From contig JALLPB010002709.1 in the NCBI GenBank assembly GCA_036939975.1, positions 1-13,637 of the forward strand: a DNA stretch of 13,637 bases, written 5' to 3'. This stretch comes from Cyclostephanos tholiformis (lineage: Eukaryota; Bacillariophyta; Thalassiosirophyceae; Thalassiosirales; Thalassiosiraceae). The translations under genes and the position numbers were made by a program. The notes beneath the pieces were generated by a model. That model saw only the letters and a program-made list of their open reading frames with translations, searched no databases and was not told where the DNA came from. Shown here in pieces: positions 5,505 to 13,637 of the stretch (position 1 is its first letter; each line of letters begins with the position of its first letter).

Positions 5505-8500
5505 TCAGGCGGCCCCTGCCGGTTGCGCTAAGCTTAGTAAACCCTTGCCAGAGGTGGCTGGAGTCCTGTTGGTGGATGCTCGCAGGGCATCCAGTATGAA
5601 CTGTGGTGTTAGTATAGTGGGGCGTTTCTCGATGTGATGAGCTGCGCAATGGTGCTTGGTCCAGTAGTCGGCTCTGTTGTCGGTTCCTGGACGCCAATAG
5701 TATCGAAACTGGTTTTGCGAGTCACGACATCGTAGCCAGTGAAACCGCATGTCCATTGCTTTCGTACGGCGTGGTTGAATGTTGTTGGTGACAACACCAT
5801 GTGCTGTACTGTTGTCTGTCTGGATCGGGGTGGGTGGTTGTTTATGGCCCATTTCTTCAAGAAGGTGGCGCATGGGTATGGCTTCACGGGCGTTGATGTA
5901 CAGCGCCCCCAGTTCGGCTTCGGCTGCACTTGACATGACGGCCGTGAGTACCTTTGATATGTTGAGCACCGCTCCGTTGTCGGGTGGTTCGTTGACATCT
6001 GCCGAACAAAAGAAATGGCCCCCAACTCGGCTTCGTGCTGCGGGTTCGCTGAGGTACGATGCATCACTGTGAACAGCTAATACCATGTCACTTTTCGCAT
6101 AGGTGAGGATGGCGTTGGGATTGGTAGCTGCGTAGTCGAGGAGCCAGTTGATAAGAGACAACGTTTGTGTTGTGGGGTTGGCTTGTGCTGCTGCTAGTGA
6201 GCTGAGTCCTGTGAGAATCGTTGAGTCAACGGCGCGGCCATAGTATAGTAGTACCCCTATAACTTGTTGTATGAACTTCTTTTCTGCCACGGTGACAGGT
6301 GGCGATGTGTCTGCTGCCTTGGCGTACTGGATCTTCACGCCGTAGGTGGGTAATATGTGCGGATGTGGTTGCATTTGTGGGTTGTCCGGTTTTTTGTGGC
6401 CAAATCGGACGAGCGCATTCTCGATGTATCCTGGCATTGATAGGTGTACTTCCCGCTTTGTGTAGTCCCAGTCCAGAGTTAAGCCGAGATAGCGTGTTCC
6501 CTCCCAGTCCGTGTCGATCTCGTAGTCATGTTTGAGAACGCTGATGAGGTGCTCGACGTCGTCTTTGTTTATGTACTTCACGCCAAAGTCGTCGACAACG
6601 AGACTGAAACTGATGGGGCGCCAGCTGTGTCGCCAGTATCCGGGAGTTACCCTGCTTTGGGAGTATCCCGCCTTGTTGAGTCGTTTGGTGAGTAGTTCTT
6701 GAGCGATTATACCTGCTTGGGGAAGACCGTACATGCCACGTCGTACCTCGCAAAACACGTTACCGTCCGAATCTACTTTGTCGCGAAGGTCGTATTCTTC
6801 GATGATGTCCTCTGGGAACAACTCCAATTTCATGCGAAAGTATTCGTATCGCTCCATTGGCGTCATGAGGTAAAAATCCTTGATGTCGATAAGACGATGC
6901 TGTTGAACATGAGTTTGACTGTGAGGAGATCGGCTGTGGGTGTGCCACAGTCGTGTGGGTAGTTGATTAGGTTGCCTCCCATTGTGATGCGGGTCCGGTG
7001 GGGATCTTTTTTCTCAGCGCGATAGGCACATACTATTCGTCCGTAAGTTATGTCCTTGCGTCTGTTGTGTGGGATCATGGACTTGGACATAAACACGATA
7101 GTTTTGGTGGTGGTGGCTAGTCGTCTGATTTCTGTACCGAACGATGTGCTCCATATGTCCCGATGTTTTGGGTGCTTGAGTAGGTGGCGGTATTCCAGTA
7201 GGTCTCCCGTTTCTTCATCAAGCACGGCCGCTGCGAAATCGCCACGGAATTGTCGGGGTGTTGCCTGCTGCCTGTTGGATTTTATCTTGCGACTGGGGGT
7301 GTCCATCACGGTTAGGATAGAGTCTTGCGTTAATGTGCGAGCCTGTCGTTGAAGGCGTGTATTGGCTGCTGGCGTGGAGGTGTCAATGTTGTCCTCATCC
7401 TGTGTGATGCATGGGGTACCGTGTGGTGATCTGTCATCAGAGGCGTGGTAGGTGACTTCGAATGGTGGCATAGCGGATGGGTTTGTGGGTTGGTTGGTTT
7501 TTTCGTTGTGCACCCTTTCAGCTCGCGCGCGTTCCTTCAACACCCTTTGAGTTGTTGCTTCATCTCTGGTTTTCGTAGCTTGTTGCTTGAAGATTGTCAT
7601 GAGTTGATCCACGGCATCCCGTGTCATGTTGGGTGGGGACACCACCTTGTTCAAAGCGTCGATAAGGTCATCTGCTGCTCGAATGAGTGCATCGGCAGGC
7701 GTGATGGTGGGCATCGTCAGGTATTTATGCTTGAAAAACACTGTGTTGCAGACTCTGGCGTGGCGAGTGCTGGTGATGTAGATTTCATGGCACCGATAAT
7801 GGTCCCACGCGTTACCCACGTAGAAGCCGCTGGCCGTGTGTGGTGCCCAGGACTCACGAATTGATGGTACGAGATGGGCTTCGACTTTACACCCCAATGG
7901 TGCAAAGGGATTGGCGTTGTAGTCGTGCTGCTTCCAGAGGTAGGCGTAGGCTGAGATTGTAGGTGTCATTCTGGCCGGTCGTAGCATGTTGAGTGTGTGT
8001 TCGGCTTGGCGTAGAAGTCGGTCCCACAGGTGCAGTGGGAATGCTTTGTCTGCCCCACATAGTATGGAGATGAAATGGTCCTTGAAAGTTGAGATGGCCT
8101 TCTCTGCGATGTTGCGGCGGTGGTCGTGCGGAGGTACTAATTGGAACGTCATTCCATTTTGTTTGATAATGGATTTCAGTTCCGCCGAGCATTCGTTGTC
8201 TAGGATGTGCATCTTGGGGAAAATGCCCGCCGAGTTCAGACGGTCGATTACTACTTGATATGCCCTGATCATCTCGCCAGCTGTCCTGTTCTTCATGGGC
8301 TCGACTAGTATTGCATCACTGTCTACGTCGGTCAACACCATGATGTATTGATTTCCTCGACTCGATTTTGTGGGAAACCGCCCTGGTTGGTCGGAGTATA
8401 TTTTTTGGGCTGCCTCATCTTTCACGTCCAGGACCCGATGGAAGACTGTGCGCGCCTTCGTGGTTGGACGTTGTGTCACAATGGTGTTGAGGCCAAACAC

Positions 8501-8603
8501 CGCGTTGTCTTCTGCTAGTGCCGGTGTTGTCACTTTGGTTGATCGCTGGCCGCTTGGTGCCTTCCTGCCATGTCCTTTGGGGGTCTCCTCAGAGTCAGGA
8601 TAG
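5505..8603 (-). pseudogene. pol: pol copy A: integrase, RT and RNase H, 5' truncated and frameshifted
   Basis: This copy starts abruptly at 8603 within the pre-integrase tail (YPDSEETPKGHG). It encodes an integrase core with acidic residues in TDVDSDA, ILDNE and RNIAEKA, then RT. A 25-nt net deletion relative to copy B at 6890/6891 breaks the frame between FNSIV and the IDIKDFYL motif. Downstream the frame is open for more than 450 residues to the TGA at 5505. It includes YGLPQAG, the catalytic RT pair VVDDFG (6588-6593), and an RNase H with HSDASY (Asp at 6063-6065), AEAE, QTDNSTAHG and ADYWTKHH. This is the only complete RNase H in the window. It lacks gag and protease because of the truncation at the junction. 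Confidence 0.85.
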
Positions 8604-8678
8604 NCCGGGCATGCCTAAAGTGTAACATTTGTTACACAAGTTACACATTGTTACAGTGAGCTTTCTGGGCTCATGTCA
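8604..8678. other. Junction between pol copies: one N plus 74 bp of unrelated sequence
   Basis: Homology of copy A to copy B ends at 8603 (...AGGATAG), followed by a single undetermined base at 8604. Copy B homology begins at about 8679 (CACTGTGAACAGC). The bases between match neither pol copy nor the LTR by eye. They contain TGTAAC (8621-8626) inverted against GTTACA at 8631-8636 and again at 8650-8655, with repeated GTTACACA. This may be repair filler, the stub of another element, or an assembly join. Confidence 0.75.
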
Positions 8679-11600
8679 CACTGTGAACAGCTAATACCAT
8701 GTCACTTTTTGCGTAGGTAAGGATGGCGTCGGGATTAGTAGCTGCGTAGTCGAGGAGCCAGTTGATAAGAGACAACGCTTGTGTTGTGGGGGTGGCTTGT
8801 GCTGCTGCTAGTGAGCTGAGTCCTGTGAGAATCATTGAGTCAACTGTCCGGCCGTAGTATAGCAGTACCCCTATAACTTGTTGGATGAATTTCTTTTCAG
8901 CTGCGGTGACGGGTGGCGATGTGTCCGCTGCCTTGGCGTACTGGATCTTCGCGCCGTAAGTGGGTAATGTGTGCAGATGTGGCTGCATTTGTGGTTTGTC
9001 CGTTTTTTTGTGGCTGAAACGGACGAGAGCATTCTCCATGTATCCCGGCATTGATAGGTGTACTTCTCGCTTTGTGTAGTCCCAGTCCAGTGTTAGGCCG
9101 AGATAGCGTGTTCCCTCCCAGTCCGTGTCAATCTCGTAGTCTTGTTTGAGTACGCTGATGAGGTGCTCGTCGTCTTCCTTGTTGACGTACTTCATGCCAA
9201 AGTCATTGACAACGAGACTAAAACTGATGGGGCGCCAGCTGTATTGCCAGTATTCAGGAGTTACCCTGCTTTGGGAGTATCCCGCTTTGTTGAGTCGCTT
9301 GGTGAGTAGGTCTTGAGCAATTATACCTGCTTGGGGAAGACCGTACATGCCGCGTCGTACCTCGCAAAATATGTTACCGTCTGAATCTACTTTGTCGCAA
9401 AGGTCGTATTCTTCGATGATGTCCTCTGGGAACAACTCCAATTTCATGTGAAAGTATTCGTATCGCTCCATTGGCGTCATGAGGTAAAAATCCTTGATGT
9501 CGATGGTCATGAATTTCGCATTGTGTGTGGAGACGATGCTGTTGAACATGAGTTTGACTGTGAGGAGATCGGCTGTGGGTGTGCCGCAGTTGTCCTTCTT
9601 CTCTGCGTGATAGGCACATACAATCAGTCCGTAAGTGATGTCCTTGCATCTTTTGTGTGGGATCATGGACTTGGACATAAAAACAATTGTTTTGGTGGTG
9701 GTGGCTAGTCAACTGATTTCTGTGCCAAACGATTTGCTCCAGATGTCCCGATGTTTAGGGTGCTTGAGTAGGTGGCGGTATTTCAGTAGGTTTCCCGTTT
9801 CGTCATCGAGCACGGACGCTGCGAAATCGCCACGGAATTGCCGGGATGTTGCCTGCTGCTTGTTGAAAATCATGTTACGTCCGGGAGTGTCCATAACGGT
9901 TAAGAGATAGTCTTGCGTTAAGGTGCGAGCCTGTCGTTGAAGGCGTGTATTGGCTGCTGGCATGGAGGTGTCACTGGCGTCCTCGTCCTGTGTGATGCAT
10001 GGGGTGATCTGTTGTCAGAGGAGGGGTAGGTGACTTCGAGCGGTGGAATAGTGGATGGGTTTGTGGGTTGGGTGGCTTTTTTGTTGTGCACCCTTTCAGC
10101 TCGCGCGCGCTCCTTCAACACCCTTTGAGTTGTTGCTTCATCTCTGGTTTTCGTGGCTTGTTGCTTGAAGATTGCCATGAGTTGATCCACGGCATCCCTT
10201 GTCATGTTGGGTGGGGACACCACCTTTGTCAATGCGTCAGTAAGGTCATCTGTTGCTCGAATGAGTGCATCGGCAGGCGTGATGGTGGGCATTGTCAGGT
10301 ATTTATGTTTGAAAAACACTGTGTTGCAGACTCTGGCGTGGCGAGTGTCGGTGATGTAGATCTCGTGGCACCGATAATGGTCCCACGCATTACCCACGTA
10401 GAAACCGCTGGCCGTGTGGGGTGCCCAGGACTCCCAAATTGATGGTACGAGATGGGCTTCGACTTTACACCCCAGTGGTGCAAAGGGATTGCTGTTGTAG
10501 TCGTGCTGCTTCCAAAGGTAGGCGTAGGCAGAAATTGTAGGTGTCATTCTGGCCGGTTGTAGCATGTTGAGGGTGTGCTCTGCTTGACGTAGAAGTCGGT
10601 CCCACAGGTGCAATGGGAATGCCTTGTCTGCCCCACAGAGGATGGAGATGAAATGGTCCTTGAAAGTTGAGATGGCCTTCTCAGCAATGTTGCGGCAGTG
10701 GTCGTGCAGAGGTACTAATTGGAACTTCATTCCGTTGTCTTTGATGATGGCTTTCAGGTCCGCCAAGCATTCATTGTCAAGGATGTGCATCTTGGGGAAA
10801 ATGCCCGCAGAGTTCAGACGGTCGACTATTACTTGATATGCCTTGATCATCTCGCCGGCTGTCCTGTTCTTCATGGGCTTGACAAGTATTGCGTCACTGT
10901 CCACTTCGGTCAGCACCATGATGTATTGATTTCCACGACTCGATTTTGTGGGAAACCGCCCTGGTTGGTCGGAGTAGATTTTTTGGGCTGCCTCATCTTT
11001 CACGTCCAGGACTCGATGGAAGACGGTGCGTGCCTTCGTGGTCGGTCGTTGTGTCACAATGGTGTTGAGGCCAAAAACCTCATTGTCTTCATCTAGTGCC
11101 GGTGTTGTTACTTTGGTTGATCGCTGGCCGCTTGGTGCCTTCCTGCCATGTCCTTTGGGGGTCTCCTCAGAGTCAGGATAGTGGCGGGCCACTGATTCCG
11201 CGGTTAGTCCTGGCCACGACGCGAACTGCTGGTTTTTGATTGCTCTCATCCATGTTGGTTTCGTTGGGAATCCCGCCGCCGCATGATAGTATCGTATTAG
11301 CTCTGGTTGTGTCTTGAGTTCGTAGACATTGTGGATGGCGTCGGTTGGGGGTGGGCGTGCTGGTAGGAATTCGGTGGGTGGTCGATTTGTGATGACTGTG
11401 TCCGTATTGTTGTTACGAACCATTTCGACGAGAGGAATGCGCCACAATCCTGTCGTGGGACATTTGAAACCCCGTAGGATTGCACCTTTTGTGACGGCAA
11501 TGACTGTGTCGTTCGCATCATATATATTAACTTCTTCTTTGTCAAAAATTGTTATGTAGTTGGCCTCTGCAAATTTGCTGGTGCTCAAAAGGGAGTTGGT

Positions 11601-12167
11601 GGTGATGCCGGGCGTGATGTGTAGTTGCTTTGCGGGGTCCCGTACGCTGAAAGGGTACTCAGCAATTTCAGTTGCTGCCATTATCTCGCCTCCGGGGAGT
11701 ATGAACTCTTTGTTGGAGGTTCGTCCCGTGCGGTGGCATGGGTCCTTCATCGTACCCACCCCTGAAGTGCAACCACTATCTACTACTGTTGATGGGATGG
11801 TTCCGTTCGCGATACCTCGACGTAATGTCTCGTCATCGTCTCCGATGGTGTATCGTCTTGGGGTTGGTGATTGCCCGTGCATGTCTGCATGCGTTGTCTC
11901 GCGCATCTGGTGACGTGTTTTGCGTTTTTCCACTCGTCGTGCCCAACGTTGCGCTATCTTGTTGGCGATGTGTTTGGGGACTGATGGATCAATATCTATT
12001 GTGTCTTTGAATGTGACGGTGGGTTTTGGGTGGTTATTGGTATCATGTTCTTCGACCTGACATGGCGGCGGGGATAGACAAGCATAATAATTGGATGCAA
12101 GACTCTGCTTTATTTTAACAAGTGCGGCATCGTTGTCAATGTGTTGGCTCGTAATCCCCGGTCCCTG
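8679..12167 (-). pseudogene. pol: pol copy B: protease, integrase, RT; RNase H truncated; several lesions
   Basis: The copy continues in the gag frame after the TGA at 12168. It has a retropepsin-like VDSGCTSG site (Asp at 11778-11780), a pre-integrase RYYHAAAGFPTKPTW segment, integrase acidic residues at about 10899-10901, 10776-10778 and 10680-10682, and RT. Lesions seen by comparison with copy A: a 10-nt deletion near 10005 (frameshift); TGA at 9709-9711 where copy A has CGA; a 51-nt in-frame deletion near 9592 removing the RTRITMGGNLINYP segment; Asp-to-Asn in the RT catalytic pair (9205-9207); and loss of nearly all RNase H at 8679. In the integrase, PPHDHRRN of copy A reads PLHDHCRN here. 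It cannot be functional as read. Confidence 0.85.
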
Positions 12168-12170
12168 TCA
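12168..12170 (-). other. In-frame TGA between gag and pol
   Basis: The gag frame ends GCC TGA CAG GGA. I read every codon from 12167 to 11931 on the minus strand and found no further stop, and this is the same frame as the protease-integrase reading frame that follows. gag and pol are thus separated by one stop codon with no frame change. Either the stop is read through to make Gag-Pol, or it is a mutation in what was one long polyprotein frame. Confidence 0.85.
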
Positions 12171-13502
12171 GGCGATGGGTGCCGCCTTCCCTTTCCAGGT
12201 GTGATGGTTTTGTTGTTCGACAGCGACCCTCTTGGCTGAGGGCCAGAACGTGTCACCGCCGAGGCGATTCCCCCATGTAGCCTCGGTCTTGTGATCCGCT
12301 TTCTTCCAACTGCAAGTCGCGCTGTCGTGGTCTGTCCCTACTGGGTGGAACCCGTGTGAGTGACAATATGCCCCCATGTTCCGCAGCTTCGTCATTTGTG
12401 GACGTCGGCTCTCACGATCCCCGTTTTTTCCACTGGCTCCGCCAGTATTTGGGTCCCTGTTTTCCTTTGCGGCTGTGAGTTTGGCGACGGCGTCAGTGAG
12501 GGCTTTGATCTGCGCGGCCATTTCATTGAATTGGGTGTTTTTGCTCATGGTGTTGGCGGCTTGTTCCTGTGTGGCGCCTGCCGTTGCGCTAGCTAGATTC
12601 GCGATGTATTCGCGGATGTCGTCTCCAATGTCCGCCATGTGGTTTGCCGATTCGTATTTGTTGCGCCCGGTTGTTCCTCCTCCCGAGTTTTGGGCATAGG
12701 TGTCAGTTGCCTTCACTAGGTCTTCGAAATAGTCCTTGGCGGCAGCGTAATCAGCCTTGGTGATGGATGGCTTCTTTTCCCAATCCAGCATCTCGCTCTT
12801 CTCGAATTGGTTGCTGTCGTACATCTGCTCGAGATAAAACTGTAATTTGTCATCGTCGGCGATGGTGACATCAGAGCGGACTAGGGCACGTTGGTCGTCG
12901 TCCAAACGTTTGCCGAATGCAGTGAGATGTTCGTCACTGGCCCATTTTGTGTAGTAAGCATCTTTGAGGGCTTTCTTGGCCTTGACGTCAAGCGGGCACC
13001 ACCGGTCGTTTAGGTGTTCTAGGAGTTGGAAGGGGGTGACATTTCGATATGCTGTGAGCCTGTGCTTGAGTTGTGCGTAGTATTGTTCATCGAGGGCATC
13101 GCGCAGATTGTCTACAATGCCTCGCAAGAAACCTTTTCGAATGAACCAAGATGTGCGGATGAGGTCCCATTCCTCCTCGCGACGCTTGCGTTCGTGGGTG
13201 AGCGTGGTATTAGTGATGGCTGGATCATACGACGCCGGTTCAGTGGGGACGACGTAAGTGTCGATGTTGGTGAGTTCATCGTACTCGTCTGCGCCGAGGA
13301 TGTCTCCTAGTAGACCGTAGTTGTCGGTCGCGTTCTTGGACCATGGGTAGGTGATGTCTTCCACCTCGCTCGCTAGTGCGCTGGCTTCAGATTTGAGGAT
13401 CTCGTAGTCGCTGCGTGTTGGTCGTCCGTGCACTCTCGTGAGGGGGTTGCTGCGCGCATTCTCGTACGCTGTGGTCTCGGCTTGCTTGGCGGTGGAGGGC
13501 AT
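12168..13502 (-). CDS. gag: gag capsid/nucleocapsid protein of the copia element
   Basis: The frame encodes 444 residues and starts with ATG (MPSTAKQAE), 80 bp after the 5' LTR. The middle part is helical with a capsid-like stretch (QLLEHLNDRWCPLD, KKALKDAYYTKW). A heptad-like helix at about residues 335-355 (EMAAQIKALTDAVAKLTA) may mediate assembly. The C-terminus has a zinc-knuckle-like arrangement: CHSHG at residue 380, H-x4-C ending at residue 397 and a later His, followed by the TW-GNRLGGDTFWP segment I associate with diatom copia gag proteins. This is not the classic CCHC spacing. The protein should form the virus-like particle that packages element RNA. No frameshift is seen inside it, so it may be intact. 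Confidence 0.85.
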   Translation of the reverse strand: MPSTAKQAETTAYENARSNPLTRVHGRPTRSDYEILKSEASALASEVEDITYPWSKNATDNYGLLGDILGADEYDELTNIDTYVVPTEPASYDPAITNTTLTHERKRREEEWDLIRTSWFIRKGFLRGIVDNLRDALDEQYYAQLKHRLTAYRNVTPFQLLEHLNDRWCPLDVKAKKALKDAYYTKWASDEHLTAFGKRLDDDQRALVRSDVTIADDDKLQFYLEQMYDSNQFEKSEMLDWEKKPSITKADYAAAKDYFEDLVKATDTYAQNSGGGTTGRNKYESANHMADIGDDIREYIANLASATAGATQEQAANTMSKNTQFNEMAAQIKALTDAVAKLTAAKENRDPNTGGASGKNGDRESRRPQMTKLRNMGAYCHSHGFHPVGTDHDSATCSWKKADHKTEATWGNRLGGDTFWPSAKRVAVEQQNHHTWKGKAAPIA

Positions 13503-13582
13503 CGTTTGTGGTGTTGTTTTGTGATGATTCTGTAGTAATTTGTTGGGATTTCTTCGTGATATTGTAGATTACTGCTTACCAA
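13503..13582 (-). other. 5' untranslated leader with primer binding site (13564-13581)
   Basis: The LTR ends at 13583. On the element strand it is followed by one T and then TGGTAAGCAGTAATCTAC, whose leading TGG pairs with a tRNA CCA end. This is the expected place for the primer binding site. I cannot name the tRNA. The remaining bases up to the gag ATG are T/G-rich on the plus strand and hold no gene. Confidence 0.65.
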
Positions 13583-13637
13583 TGCTAGACATCGATAGGT
13601 GACTAATTGAGTTTAGTTTTACTGTCAAGTTGGTAAG
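13583..13637 (-). repeat. 5' LTR, terminal 55 bp only (cut by window end)
   Basis: These bases are identical to 5221-5275, the first 55 bp of the 3' LTR in plus orientation. The window ends before the rest. The promoter-bearing U3 part of this LTR is not present here, so nothing can be said about transcription of the element. Confidence 0.9.

Larger units (their letters stand above)
5221..13637 (-). mobile_element. Ty1/copia LTR retrotransposon (CoDi-like), rearranged, cut by window end
   Basis: The element runs right to left: partial 5' LTR (13637-13583), primer binding site, gag, an in-frame TGA, pol copy B, a foreign 74-bp junction, pol copy A, polypurine tract and 3' LTR (5459-5221). The order protease-integrase-RT-RNase H places it in Ty1/copia. 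About 2.5 kb of pol is duplicated, so the internal region is longer than one element needs. Each copy has inactivating lesions: nonsense, frameshift deletions, a changed RT catalytic residue and truncated RNase H. As assembled, it could not make a complete functional pol. It could only move with proteins supplied by other copies. Confidence 0.85.

Noticed and set aside
7445..7864. Plus-strand open frames across the retroelement (for example 7445-7864, 10068-10442, 11560-11913)
   Set aside because: They are antisense to integrase or protease coding sequence, have the same counterparts in both pol copies and lack known motifs.
1..13637. Prokaryotic operon, CRISPR array, phage or defence system
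   Set aside because: The coding sequence needs introns to stay in frame, there are no spaced direct repeats or operon-like gene chains, and the mobile element is a eukaryotic LTR retrotransposon.

Overview
The window looks like nuclear DNA of a microbial eukaryote, most likely a diatom or other stramenopile. Three things point there: a gene split by ten short introns (about 77-93 nt, GT-AG with one GC-AG), an interstitial TTAGGG array, and a Ty1/copia retrotransposon whose gag and pol motifs (for example RYYHAAAGFPTKPTW, VVDDFGVKY, QTDNSTAHGVVTNN) are of the kind I know from diatom CoDi-type elements. The species cannot be named from the sequence.

Positions 1-4931 (+ strand) hold the 3' part of one large multi-exon gene. 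I could thread one reading frame through eleven exons to a stop at 4929-4931, giving about 1,360-1,370 residues with the 5' end missing. The product looks like a cell-surface or secreted-pathway protein: a ConA-like lectin region, an F5/8 type C (fucolectin-like) domain, Cys-rich and Pro-rich linkers, a helical segment with a hydrophobic stretch, a DxDxDG calcium-binding (thrombospondin type 3-like) motif, an HYR-like region, and a C-terminal membrane anchor. The first 55 bases are not native to the gene. They are identical to an internal piece of the retrotransposon LTR.

Positions 4932-5220 are an intergenic spacer with a 3.7-copy TTAGGG array, a perfect 13-bp hairpin, a CAT tetramer and an 8-bp hairpin.

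Positions 5221-13637 are a minus-strand Ty1/copia element. Read in its own direction (right to left) it has: the end of the 5' LTR (13637-13583, cut by the window), a primer binding site, gag (13502-12168), an in-frame TGA, then pol copy B with protease, integrase and RT, ending just inside RNase H at 8679. After a 74-bp foreign junction and one N at 8604 comes pol copy A (8603-5505), which restarts at the end of the pre-integrase region and runs through integrase, RT and a full RNase H to the polypurine tract and the 3' LTR (5459-5221). About 2.5 kb of pol is therefore present twice. Both copies are broken, by different lesions, and they differ by about 10% of residues in RT. This is a recombined or rearranged element, or an assembly chimera of two family members.

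Both ends of the window stop exactly 55 nt inside LTR-identical sequence. That looks like a graph-assembly contig boundary and limits what can be concluded about the flanks. I see no prokaryotic operon, CRISPR array, tRNA or rRNA.
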